A DNA stretch of 64,000 nucleotides, from NCBI RefSeq assembly GCF_001499905.1, contig NZ_LQIS01000014.1, forward strand, positions 44,419-108,418, written 5' to 3'. The notes below the pieces were generated by a model. The model had not been told where the DNA came from. It ran no database searches and saw nothing but the letters and a program-made list of their open reading frames with translations. The translations under genes were made by a program, and so were the position numbers. Each line of letters starts with the position of its first letter. Position 1 is the stretch's first letter. This DNA comes from Mycobacterium sp. GA-1285. GTDB taxonomy: Bacteria > Actinomycetota > Actinomycetes > Mycobacteriales > Mycobacteriaceae. Below, piece after piece: positions 9,028 through 16,651 of the stretch.

Positions 9028-10220
9028 CCGATACCAACACCGTCGACCTGTATTACGACCCCTTCGATTTCGACATCGACGACGACCCGTACCCGATCTG
9101 GAAGCGGATGCGCGACGAGGCGCCGCTCTACTACAACGAGAAGTACAACTTCTATGCGTTGAGCCGCTACGACGACGTCGCGCAGGGGTTGCACGACTGG
9201 GACACCTACAGATCGGGCAAGGGCACCACGATGGACGTCATCATGAGCGGTGTCGACGTGCCGCCCGGGGTGATTCTGTTCGAGGATCCGCCGCTTCACG
9301 ATATTCACCGAAGGGTGCTGTCGAAGGTCTTCACACCGCGCCGGATGGAGGCCATCGAACCCCTTGTGCGTCAGTTCTGTGTGCGCGCGCTCGACTCTCT
9401 CGACGACGATTCCCGGTTCGACGTCATCGGCGACTTCGGGGCGCTGATCCCGATGCGGACCATCGGGTACCTACTGGGCATACCCGAGCAGGGCCAGCAA
9501 CAGATCCGCGACAACACCGACGCCTCGATAGGGCTCAAAGAGGGCAGCTTTCAGGCGGTGTCGGCCGCCACGTTCGAGAACGCCTATCAACTGTTCGCCG
9601 ACTACATCGAATGGCGGGCCGAACATCCGTCGGACGATCTGATGACGCAATTGCTCAACGCCGAAGTCGAAGACGATGGTCAGCTCCGACCACTGTCGCG
9701 CATCGAGGTGTTGACCTACACGAGCATGATTGCCGGTGCGGGTAATGAGACGACCACCAGGCTGATCGGTTTCATTGCCCAGATGCTCGCCGAGCATCCC
9801 GATCAGCGACGCGAACTCGTCGACGATTTCTCGCTGATTCCTCGGGCCATCGAGGAGGTGCTGCGCTACCAGGCGCCGTCGCCGGTGCAGGCCCGTTATG
9901 TCGCCCGCGACACCGAGGCCTACGGGCAGACGATCGCGGAGGGCTCGGTGATGTTGTTGCTCAACGGTTCTGCCAACCGGGACGAGCGTCGCTACCCCGA
10001 TGGCGAGAGTTTCGACATTCATCGCGGCGGATCACACCTGTCGTTCGGGCAGGGACTGCACTTCTGCCTCGGCTCCTCGCTGGCGAGGATGCAGGCCCGC
10101 GTCGCACTCGAGGAGATGCTGCGCCGGTGGCCCGAATGGGAGGTCGACTACGCCGACGCCGCGATGGCACACACCTCGAGCGTGCGAGGCTGGGGCAAGC
10201 TGCCGATCACCGTCGGCTGA
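9024..10220 (+). CDS. cytochrome P450 (copy 1)
   Basis: The 398-residue bacterial-type soluble P450 has the I-helix oxygen-activation motif AGAGNETT, the ExxR motif (EEVLR) and the haem-binding loop FGQGLHFCLG with ligand Cys about residue 348. Length is normal for the family. It needs electrons from a ferredoxin and reductase, and neither is found within the 4.7-25.6 kb cluster. It is the last gene of the four-gene operon starting at 5973. The following gene is convergent. Confidence 0.93.
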   Translation: MTDTNTVDLYYDPFDFDIDDDPYPIWKRMRDEAPLYYNEKYNFYALSRYDDVAQGLHDWDTYRSGKGTTMDVIMSGVDVPPGVILFEDPPLHDIHRRVLSKVFTPRRMEAIEPLVRQFCVRALDSLDDDSRFDVIGDFGALIPMRTIGYLLGIPEQGQQQIRDNTDASIGLKEGSFQAVSAATFENAYQLFADYIEWRAEHPSDDLMTQLLNAEVEDDGQLRPLSRIEVLTYTSMIAGAGNETTTRLIGFIAQMLAEHPDQRRELVDDFSLIPRAIEEVLRYQAPSPVQARYVARDTEAYGQTIAEGSVMLLLNGSANRDERRYPDGESFDIHRGGSHLSFGQGLHFCLGSSLARMQARVALEEMLRRWPEWEVDYADAAMAHTSSVRGWGKLPITVG

Positions 10221-10303
10221 CAAGTCACCGGCGTCGCGAGCGCGTATCGTTCTCCGGTTCCACGCCCCAAATGCATACAGGGTGAGCGCTCGCGCGGACG
10301 CCC

Positions 10304-11605
10304 TCACTCGGAGCGGGTGGTGACTCCGCGCAGCATTGTGTCGCGGACGTGGATCTGCGACGCGCGCGGGCCGAGCTGCTGGAGAAGGTTCTCCGGAATC
10401 CACGACACCCCGATGACCACGCGGGCCAGTATCTCGTTCGACGGTCCGTCGATCGAGATCTCGCCGGCGCGAATGCCCTGGGTCAGCAGGGATTTCATCT
10501 GGCGGACGCGTTTGGTGAACAGCCACGCGATGTTTGGAGTGTCGGGAGGTGACTGTCGCATCCACGCCAGCTGGATCCGGAACTCGTCGCCGAAGTGGGC
10601 CAGGGCGTTGGTGTGGATCCAGCTCAGCGCATCCAGCTTGTCGACGGCCGACGCGTTGGACCGCAGCACGCTGGCCCATCCCACCTCGGCCACCTTCTCG
10701 CCGAACGACTGCATGATGGAGGCCAGCAGTTCCTCTTTCGACCCGATCAAGCGGTACACCGTTCCGGTGCCGAGGCCGGCCGCCGATGCGATGTCGCGAA
10801 TCGTGGTGACCTCGTAGCCTTTTCGCCCGAATTCGGTGCGCGCGACCGCCCGCACGTGGGAAGCCTTGTCGTTGGTCGCGTTTCCTTCCTCCTCGATCCA
10901 CGACTTCACCGCGTTGTCGGCGGCGAGGAACGCGGCGGAGCGATCGAGTTCGGCGTCGGCCGGAGGAACGGTCGCCAGACCCTCGAGCAGGATCCGGCAC
11001 AGCGTGGCAGCAACCTTGTCGGCGCCTGCGCTGTGCCGGATGACGTCGAGCCCGACCTGACGCATCGCCTGGACGATGCGGTCGGCCAGGATCGGCAGGT
11101 CCACGTCGGGCCGCAGATAACCACTCCACCGTGCGGCACGCAGCGTCTGCACCATCGCTTCGAGGATCTTCGCCGGGCGCTGCTGGGCCAGCGCGGCCAG
11201 TTCCGGATTCGAGGTGGGGGCTTCGTAGAACGTCATCTGCAGTGCGGCGCTGTGGGTCACCGCGCACTGGGCGATCGCGGCGCCCAGTTCCACGATCCGA
11301 TCGAACGCCGACAGCGGGGTGGGATCATCGAGCCGATCGAGGGCCTGGCCGGCGATGCGGTCGAGATCCTCGTGGTAACGCCGAAGAAGCTCGACGAGGA
11401 TCGCTTCCTTGGACTCGAAGTGGTGATAGAGGCTGCCCGGCAGGATGCCCGCTGCGTCGGCGATCTCCTGAAGGGATGTCCGAAGCCCGGACGTGGCGAT
11501 CAGCGACGCCGCCGTCTGCAGGATCTCGGTCCGCCGGGTGCCGTCGTCGTAGGAATGGCCTGCATGCCGGCCGAGGTCCGCCTTCGGCGTCACCCGACGC
11601 CCCAC
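10304..11605 (-). CDS. tandem double-TetR transcriptional regulator
   Basis: The 433-residue protein contains two complete TetR units in one chain. HTH 1 is near residues 25-65 (SLQEIADAAGILPGSLYHHF). HTH 2 is near residues 255-300 (TIRDIASAAGLGTGTVYRLI). Each is followed by a helical ligand-binding-type region, whereas usual TetR proteins have about 200 residues and one HTH. The GTG at 11605 is chosen for its GGAGG site 4 bases upstream; a GTG at 11593 is possible. A longer frame reaching 11740 would run through the 14-bp operator at 11651, so I reject it. The likely role is the local, self-controlled regulator of the cluster. Confidence 0.85.
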   Translation of the reverse strand: MGRRVTPKADLGRHAGHSYDDGTRRTEILQTAASLIATSGLRTSLQEIADAAGILPGSLYHHFESKEAILVELLRRYHEDLDRIAGQALDRLDDPTPLSAFDRIVELGAAIAQCAVTHSAALQMTFYEAPTSNPELAALAQQRPAKILEAMVQTLRAARWSGYLRPDVDLPILADRIVQAMRQVGLDVIRHSAGADKVAATLCRILLEGLATVPPADAELDRSAAFLAADNAVKSWIEEEGNATNDKASHVRAVARTEFGRKGYEVTTIRDIASAAGLGTGTVYRLIGSKEELLASIMQSFGEKVAEVGWASVLRSNASAVDKLDALSWIHTNALAHFGDEFRIQLAWMRQSPPDTPNIAWLFTKRVRQMKSLLTQGIRAGEISIDGPSNEILARVVIGVSWIPENLLQQLGPRASQIHVRDTMLRGVTTRSE

Positions 11606-11650
11606 AGCACCTCCAAGACCAGGCTCCCGTCCACCTGTTTGGTCCGACCG

Positions 11651-11664
11651 ACCCAAAGTTTGGT
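11651..11664 (+). promoter_or_regulatory. copy 2 of shared 14-bp operator motif (best palindrome)
   Basis: ACCCAAAGTTTGGT reads almost the same on both strands (ACC-N-AA ... TT-N-GGT), making it the most symmetric of the six sites. It lies 46 bases upstream of the chosen start of the double-TetR gene, a typical autoregulation position. Confidence 0.65.
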
Positions 11665-11736
11665 TAACGCTACCAGAATCCGAGCTCCGGGCAGTGTCGC
11701 CCGACGTAAAAGCAAGGGTGGCGGCCCCGTCGGCGG

Positions 11737-12270
11737 TCACGAGCTGGATGGGGAGCGAACGATGTTCAGCGGGCGCTCATATGAGATGTCAGTGCGATCG
11801 TGCGCCACGGTGAGGATGTCAGCGAGAAAACCCAGGGTCTGGTCGGTGATCAGCGTCGTGCCCTCGGTGTGCCACTCGACGACGCACACCCGCGCCGCGA
11901 TGGCCCACCGGCCGTCGCGGCGCTCGAGCCGGTCGATGTAGCGGCCGCCGTTGACGGTCAGATGATTCGCCGGGGCGCGGTCGGTGCCGACGAACAGATA
12001 ATAGGTTTCGGCGTGCGCCTGATCGCCGGTGATGTCCGCGGTGTGGTTCAACAGGTAGTGCTGGTAGCGCGTCTGCGTCTCGTGGTACGCGAACGCCCAG
12101 TCGATGAAGTCATCAACGTCGCCCACGAAACCGATGTGCTCGTCGACCGCGCCGTCGTGGTATGCCGAGCGCAACAGTTCGCGGTCGCGTCGATCCATCC
12201 CACGCGCGTACCGCTGCATACAGTCGACGATGTCCGCCCGGTCGCAGAGCTCCCGCAGTCTTTCGTTCAC
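11737..12270 (-). CDS. SnoaL-like (nuclear transport factor 2 fold) protein
   Basis: The 177-residue protein resembles the SnoaL_4 type of small cone-shaped proteins (CMQRYARGMDRRD, YHDGAVDEHIGF, HYLLNHTADITGD, WAIAARVCVVEWH). Members act as dehydratases, isomerases or binding proteins in degradation of ring compounds; the specific role is open. It starts at GTG 12270, overlapping the nitroreductase stop (GTGA), so it is the second gene of a two-gene unit read from the operator at 12957. Confidence 0.8.
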   Translation of the reverse strand: MNERLRELCDRADIVDCMQRYARGMDRRDRELLRSAYHDGAVDEHIGFVGDVDDFIDWAFAYHETQTRYQHYLLNHTADITGDQAHAETYYLFVGTDRAPANHLTVNGGRYIDRLERRDGRWAIAARVCVVEWHTEGTTLITDQTLGFLADILTVAHDRTDISYERPLNIVRSPSSS

Positions 12271-12914
12271 AGCGATGGTCCCTCCCAGTTGTCCACGGCG
12301 ACCACGTCGTCGATCGGCCGGCGTTCCGCCGGACGGAACGTGACGCCGGGCCGAAGGCGACCGACCGGCAGCAGGCAGCCTTGTACGTGACCTTCCGGGA
12401 TGCCGAGCAGGTCGCGGACCGCTGCCTCGTGGGTCAGATGCAATGTCGTCACACACGTTCCGTAGCCGCGCGTGTGAAGCGCGAGCGCGAAGTTCCAGAC
12501 GGCGGGGAAGATCGAACCGTACAGCGTGGCCTGGTAGAAGGCCTCGTCGCCGTCGGTGCGCGGCAAATATGGTTCGTAGCAGGGGATTACGAGAAGCGGA
12601 ACCCCCGCCATGTTCTCGACCAGCCACTCGGTCGAGGACATGATCTTCTTGCCGGGAGCATCGGGCGGCAGCAGGTCGGCTATCAGTTGCCCACCGACCT
12701 TCTGCAGGTAGGCGTCGCGGTACAGTCCGGCCAATCGGGCCCGCAGCCCCTCATCGGCAACGACAAGCCAACGCCAGCTCTGTTGATTGGAGCCGTTGGC
12801 GGCCTGCATCCCGATTCGCAGGCAGTCGGCAATGGCGCGTCGATCCACCGGCGCGTCGAGGTCCAGTGACCGTCGCGCCGACCGCGTAGTGGTCAGGAGC
12901 TGGTCGATGTCCAT
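12267..12914 (-). CDS. nitroreductase family FMN oxidoreductase
   Basis: The 215-residue protein has the nitroreductase pattern: an N-terminal TRSARRSLD FMN-phosphate region, SNQQSWRW for substrate or FMN contacts, and GYGTCVTTLHLTHE with LLGIPEGH near the end. The family uses FMN and NAD(P)H to reduce nitro, quinone or enone groups. The ATG at 12914 has GGAG upstream. It precedes and overlaps the SnoaL-like gene, and the shared operator lies 43 bases upstream. Confidence 0.85.
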   Translation of the reverse strand: MDIDQLLTTTRSARRSLDLDAPVDRRAIADCLRIGMQAANGSNQQSWRWLVVADEGLRARLAGLYRDAYLQKVGGQLIADLLPPDAPGKKIMSSTEWLVENMAGVPLLVIPCYEPYLPRTDGDEAFYQATLYGSIFPAVWNFALALHTRGYGTCVTTLHLTHEAAVRDLLGIPEGHVQGCLLPVGRLRPGVTFRPAERRPIDDVVAVDNWEGPSL

Positions 12915-12956
12915 GGCGGGCTCCTTCGCTTGGCGGTCGCGCCGACCATAATCGGG

Positions 12957-12970
12957 AACAGATTTTTGGT
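12957..12970 (+). promoter_or_regulatory. copy 3 of shared 14-bp operator motif
   Basis: AACAGATTTTTGGT followed by CAAC sits between the nitroreductase start (12914) and the end of the SDR gene (13013). Only the nitroreductase-SnoaL unit starts here, so this site probably controls that unit. Confidence 0.65.
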
Positions 12971-13012
12971 CAACGGCGCCGACGGCCTGTTGTCTTCGGC
13001 GATGAGCGACAG

Positions 13013-13942
13013 TCAGCCGGTGAGACCGAGGCGCCGGGTCACCGCGAACACCTCGTCGTAGATCGATCCCGGAACGGTGAACGGCTCGGTGGCCGCCACC
13101 GCGTCGAGGTGGCCGGCGAGGTCCTCGGCCGTCGGATCGCTGTCCGCTGGCGCCAACCAGCCCTCACTCAGTCCGACGAACACCCTGGCGAACCGGCCCG
13201 CACAGGCAGAGAAGTTCTGATGGCTGACATCGCAGGCCCGGCTGGCCAGAAACACCACGATCGGTGCCACGAGCTCCGGGCGGATGGCCGCGAAAAAGCC
13301 GTTGTCCTCGAGTGCTTTCGGATCACTCAGCGTTTCGGTGACCATCCGGGAGAGCCCGAAGGGCAGCACGGTGTTCGCCCGGATTCCGTGCGGATCACCC
13401 TCGAGCGCAATCACATTCGTCAGACCAACGATGCCGGCCTTGGCCGCGGCGTAATGGGCCTCCAGATGCTGGCCGAACATACCCGCTGACGAGGCGATGA
13501 ACACGAACCGGCCGTAGCCCTGCGCCTTCATCACCCGGAAGGCGGGCTGTGACAGGTAGAACGCGCCGTCGAGATGGACCGAAAGCATGCGCCGCCAGTC
13601 ACCGGGCGTCAGCTCGTCGAACGCGATGGCGTTGAAGATGCCGGCGTTGCTGATCACCGCGTCGAGCCGGCCGAACGCCTCGACAGCAGTCCGTATGATC
13701 GCCTCACCACCGGCCGCACTGTCCACCGAGTCGTAGGACGCGACGGCCCTGCCGCCGGATGCGGTGATCTCGTCCACCACCTGGTCGGCGACCGCGCTGT
13801 CCTCGCCGTCTCCGTGCATGGTTCCGCCGACATCGTTGACGACGATCGAGGCTCCGCGCCTCGCCAACTCGCGCGCGTAGACGCGACCGAGTCCGCGGCC
13901 GGCCCCGGTCACCACGGCGACCTGGTCGGTGAAGTCGATCAA
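13013..13942 (-). CDS. short-chain dehydrogenase, hydroxyacyl-CoA-dehydrogenase-like
   Basis: The 309-residue SDR has the cofactor motif TGAGRGLG at residues about 12-19, the VNDVGG signature typical of multifunctional-enzyme-type 3-hydroxyacyl-CoA dehydrogenases, the NAG motif, the catalytic Ser (IASSAG) and YxxxK (YAAAK). An extra C-terminal region of about 60 residues follows the SDR core. It probably oxidises a 3-hydroxyacyl-CoA or related alcohol. The start lies 47 bases from operator copy 4, divergent from the VWA gene. Confidence 0.87.
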   Translation of the reverse strand: MIDFTDQVAVVTGAGRGLGRVYARELARRGASIVVNDVGGTMHGDGEDSAVADQVVDEITASGGRAVASYDSVDSAAGGEAIIRTAVEAFGRLDAVISNAGIFNAIAFDELTPGDWRRMLSVHLDGAFYLSQPAFRVMKAQGYGRFVFIASSAGMFGQHLEAHYAAAKAGIVGLTNVIALEGDPHGIRANTVLPFGLSRMVTETLSDPKALEDNGFFAAIRPELVAPIVVFLASRACDVSHQNFSACAGRFARVFVGLSEGWLAPADSDPTAEDLAGHLDAVAATEPFTVPGSIYDEVFAVTRRLGLTG

Positions 13943-13989
13943 CGTAACCTCCGGAGATTGACGTGTGGCCCCGCTGGACTCTACGTTGG

Positions 13990-14003
13990 AACAGATATTT
14001 GGT
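13990..14003 (+). promoter_or_regulatory. copy 4 of shared 14-bp operator motif
   Basis: AACAGATATTTGGT followed by CAAC lies in the 83-base divergent gap between the SDR gene (start 13942) and the VWA gene (start 14026). It ends 22 bases upstream of the VWA start and could control both directions. Confidence 0.68.
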
Positions 14004-14025
14004 CAACGAGAAAGGCCACAGCTCG

Positions 14026-15726
14026 ATGACGAGCGAGGACGCCGACGATCCCACGCGCCTGGCGCTGCTGGCCTCTGCCCTGGCGGGCCGCACGATAGCG
14101 GTCGCGCCGGCGACTCCGGGCGAACCGGCATGGACCGACGGCGTCACGGTGTTCGTCGACCCGTCCGCCGGTGCGCCCCGCCAACTCGAGTCGGTCACCG
14201 TGCAGGCGTCGCTACTGGCCAGTGGGGGCCTGGAGGCCGGTGTCGTGCGCAAACTGGTCAGGCGACCGGCGCTGGCGCGGCGTTACCTCGCGGTCGAGGG
14301 CCAGCGCGCGCTGTCGGCCAACGACGACCTGCTGCCGTCCGCCGTCCGTCCGCTTCTCGACTGTGACCTCGCGACCCGGGCGGATTCGCCGGTCGGTTCA
14401 CTGAAGGTGGCGGGAGAAAGTCGTGACATCGCCGATCCGCCGGCGGGATTCGGGGTGATCAAAGCGCAGAAACTGGTGGCGACGCGCGCCGCGGCCACGC
14501 AGGTGGAATCGGCCGGCGGGCACGCCCCTCGGCGCGAGTCGAAAAGAGAGCTGGCCGATCTCGATGACGACGATGACATTGCCGACGACGAAGACGTGTT
14601 CGATCCCTTCTCCAGTCCCGTCGGCGGTGGCGGTGTGCTCGGCAAGCTCCTGCAGCGCATGACAAGGAGCGTCCGCAAGCTCTCCGGCGGCGGCACACCG
14701 GGCGCCGATACGCCAACTCATCGCTCCCGCAAGGGCCTGCGTGGTGCCGGCGCGGTGACCTCGAGCGCGGCCGGGCCGGCAGACGCCGATGGCTGGGCCG
14801 CCGCCACGGCCGGGGGACGCACGTATCCCGAATGGGATTTCCAGCGGCGCTGTTACCGGCCAGACTGGTGCACGGTGCTCGAGATTGAACCCACGATCGA
14901 GAAGGGGCGATCGCTGGCCCACCCCGATGTGCACGCGTTGCGTCGGCCGCTGACCCGGCTCGGCATCGGGTTGGACCGATGTCACCGGCAGACTCAGGGC
15001 GACGACATCGACGTGGATGCGGCGGTCGAGGCGCGCGTGGAAACGTTGGCGGGTTCGACTCCCGACGAGGCCGTCTACCTCGACAGCTTGCCCAGGCGTC
15101 GCGATCTGGCCGTGCTCGTTCTGCTCGACGTCTCCGGTTCGGCCGGGGAGGCAGGTACCTTCGGTCAGACGGTCCACGAGCAACAGCGGGCGGCCGCGGC
15201 GGCGCTGACAGTGGCGCTGCACGAACTCGGAGATCGCGTGGCGCTGTACGCATTTCAGTCGCAGGGTCGCTCAGCGGTCCATATGGTGCCGGTGAAGCGC
15301 TTCGACGATCACCTCGATGCGATGGTCATGCGGCGCCTGGGCAGCCTCACTCCGGGTGCCTACTCGAGGTTGGGTGCGGCCGTCCGGCACGGTACCGCGC
15401 TGATGATGGAGAAGGCCGGCACATCGCGTCGATTGCTGGTTGTGCTCTCCGATGGCCTGGCCTACGACCATGGCTACGAAAGGCTCTACGGGGCGGCCGA
15501 CGTACGGCGGGCGCTGGGGGAAGCCCGGCGCGAGGGTATCGGCTGTCTGTGTCTGACGATCGGCGCGGCCACCGACTCCGGGGAGCTGGGCAGGGTCTTC
15601 GGCAGCGCTGCGCACGCTTCGATACCCAAGCCGACGCAACTGGCCGACGTGATCGGACCGCTGTTCCGCTCGGCTCTGCGCACCGCTGACCTGCGTCGGC
15701 GCGTACCGACGCCATCGGCATCTTGA
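14026..15726 (+). CDS. VWA-domain protein, NorD/CoxE-like
   Basis: The 566-residue protein has an acidic, low-complexity central segment (around residue 180, many Asp) and a C-terminal von Willebrand A domain (about residues 360-555). The MIDAS motif DVSGS is visible (LLDVSGSAG), as is YSRLGAAVRHG. This is the arrangement of NorD-type partners of MoxR/NorQ AAA ATPases, which insert metals or activate enzymes such as nitric oxide reductase or CO dehydrogenase. Its ATPase partner follows at 15782. The ATG at 14026 is chosen because a longer frame would begin upstream of the operator. No NO reductase or CO dehydrogenase genes are present in the window. Confidence 0.85.
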   Translation: MTSEDADDPTRLALLASALAGRTIAVAPATPGEPAWTDGVTVFVDPSAGAPRQLESVTVQASLLASGGLEAGVVRKLVRRPALARRYLAVEGQRALSANDDLLPSAVRPLLDCDLATRADSPVGSLKVAGESRDIADPPAGFGVIKAQKLVATRAAATQVESAGGHAPRRESKRELADLDDDDDIADDEDVFDPFSSPVGGGGVLGKLLQRMTRSVRKLSGGGTPGADTPTHRSRKGLRGAGAVTSSAAGPADADGWAAATAGGRTYPEWDFQRRCYRPDWCTVLEIEPTIEKGRSLAHPDVHALRRPLTRLGIGLDRCHRQTQGDDIDVDAAVEARVETLAGSTPDEAVYLDSLPRRRDLAVLVLLDVSGSAGEAGTFGQTVHEQQRAAAAALTVALHELGDRVALYAFQSQGRSAVHMVPVKRFDDHLDAMVMRRLGSLTPGAYSRLGAAVRHGTALMMEKAGTSRRLLVVLSDGLAYDHGYERLYGAADVRRALGEARREGIGCLCLTIGAATDSGELGRVFGSAAHASIPKPTQLADVIGPLFRSALRTADLRRRVPTPSAS

Positions 15727-15740
15727 ACCAAACATCTGTT
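15727..15740 (-). promoter_or_regulatory. copy 5 of shared 14-bp operator motif
   Basis: On the minus strand it reads AACAGATGTTTGGT. It begins at the first base after the VWA stop and precedes the AAA ATPase by 41 bases. TAGGGT at 15747-15752 is a possible -10 element. The ATPase therefore appears to have its own controlled promoter in addition to any read-through. Confidence 0.62.
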
Positions 15741-15781
15741 CCGCGCTAGGGTCGTAGAACGAGCTCGAGCGAAGGGAAGCC

Positions 15782-16588
15782 ATGCACTCGAAGCCGCCGC
15801 GCCCCTACTACGTTCCCGTCGGGAACGAGGAGCAGGTCTTCAAGGCCGCATACAAACAGGGGCTGTCGATCGCGCTGAAAGGTCCGACAGGCTGCGGCAA
15901 GACGCGGTTCGTCGAGGCGATGGCGCACGATCTGGACCGCCCCCTGATCACAGTCGCCTGTCACGACGACTTGACCACTGCCGACCTTGTGGGCCGATTC
16001 CTTCTGCGCGGCGGTGAGACCGAATGGGTCGACGGGCCCCTGACCCGTGCGGTCCGCGACGGAGCCATCTGCTACCTCGACGAGGTCGTCGAAGCCCGAC
16101 AGGACACCACCGTCGTGTTGCACCCGCTCGCAGATCACCGCAGGCAGCTACCGATCGAACGGCTCGGAATCACGCTGGACGCGGCGCCGGGGTTCTGTCT
16201 GGTCGTCTCCTACAACCCGGGTTATCAGAGCGTGCTGAAGGATCTCAAAGACTCGACCAGGCAGCGGATGGTCGCGATCGAGTTCGGCTTTCCGACAGCC
16301 GACGTCGAGGAGAAGATCGTTGCCAGCGAAGCAGCCATCGATCATGATCGCGCGGCAGAGCTCGTCCGGCTGGGTCATGCGATCCGGCGGTTGGAGACCG
16401 GGGGACTGCGCGAAGTCGCGTCGACTCGGGTGCTGATCGCCGCGGGCCGGCTGATCGCCGAGGGATTGACTCCACGAGACGCCGCGCGGGCCGCGATCGC
16501 GGGCCCGCTCACCGACGACGCCACCGTGACCCGCGGCTTGGTCGAGATGATCGATGCGTACATGGTCGACCAGCGACCGGAGGATTGA
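15782..16588 (+). CDS. MoxR-type AAA+ ATPase, NorQ/CbbQ-like
   Basis: The 268-residue ATPase has Walker A GPTGCGKTR (residues about 35-43), Walker B ICYLDEV (about 97-103) and the short single-domain length of the NorQ/CbbQ/GvpN group. These ATPases work with a VWA partner to remodel or activate a target metalloenzyme; the neighbouring VWA protein is the obvious partner. The ATG at 15782 follows GAAGGGAAG. The target is unknown, and the P450s and the other oxidoreductases of the cluster are candidates. Confidence 0.88.
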   Translation: MHSKPPRPYYVPVGNEEQVFKAAYKQGLSIALKGPTGCGKTRFVEAMAHDLDRPLITVACHDDLTTADLVGRFLLRGGETEWVDGPLTRAVRDGAICYLDEVVEARQDTTVVLHPLADHRRQLPIERLGITLDAAPGFCLVVSYNPGYQSVLKDLKDSTRQRMVAIEFGFPTADVEEKIVASEAAIDHDRAAELVRLGHAIRRLETGGLREVASTRVLIAAGRLIAEGLTPRDAARAAIAGPLTDDATVTRGLVEMIDAYMVDQRPED

Positions 16589-16616
16589 CGCTGATCCCGC
16601 CCCTCGTTACTGTCTG

Positions 16617-16630
16617 AACAAATATTAGGT
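16617..16630 (+). promoter_or_regulatory. copy 6 of shared 14-bp operator motif
   Basis: AACAAATATTAGGT followed by TTCA lies 21 bases upstream of the ATG at 16652. It heads the long eight-gene unit from 16652 to 25585. The GGAGATGGG ribosome site lies between it and the start. Confidence 0.65.
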
Positions 16631-16651
16631 TTCAACAATATCGGAGATGGG

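Noticed and set aside
11606..11740. 45-codon extension of the double-TetR gene
   Set aside because: It would place the 14-bp operator inside the coding region; GTG 11605 has a ribosome site.
14026..16588. Nitric oxide reductase or CO dehydrogenase operon
   Set aside because: Only the accessory AAA-VWA pair is present; no NorB/C or CoxL/M/S genes were found in the window.
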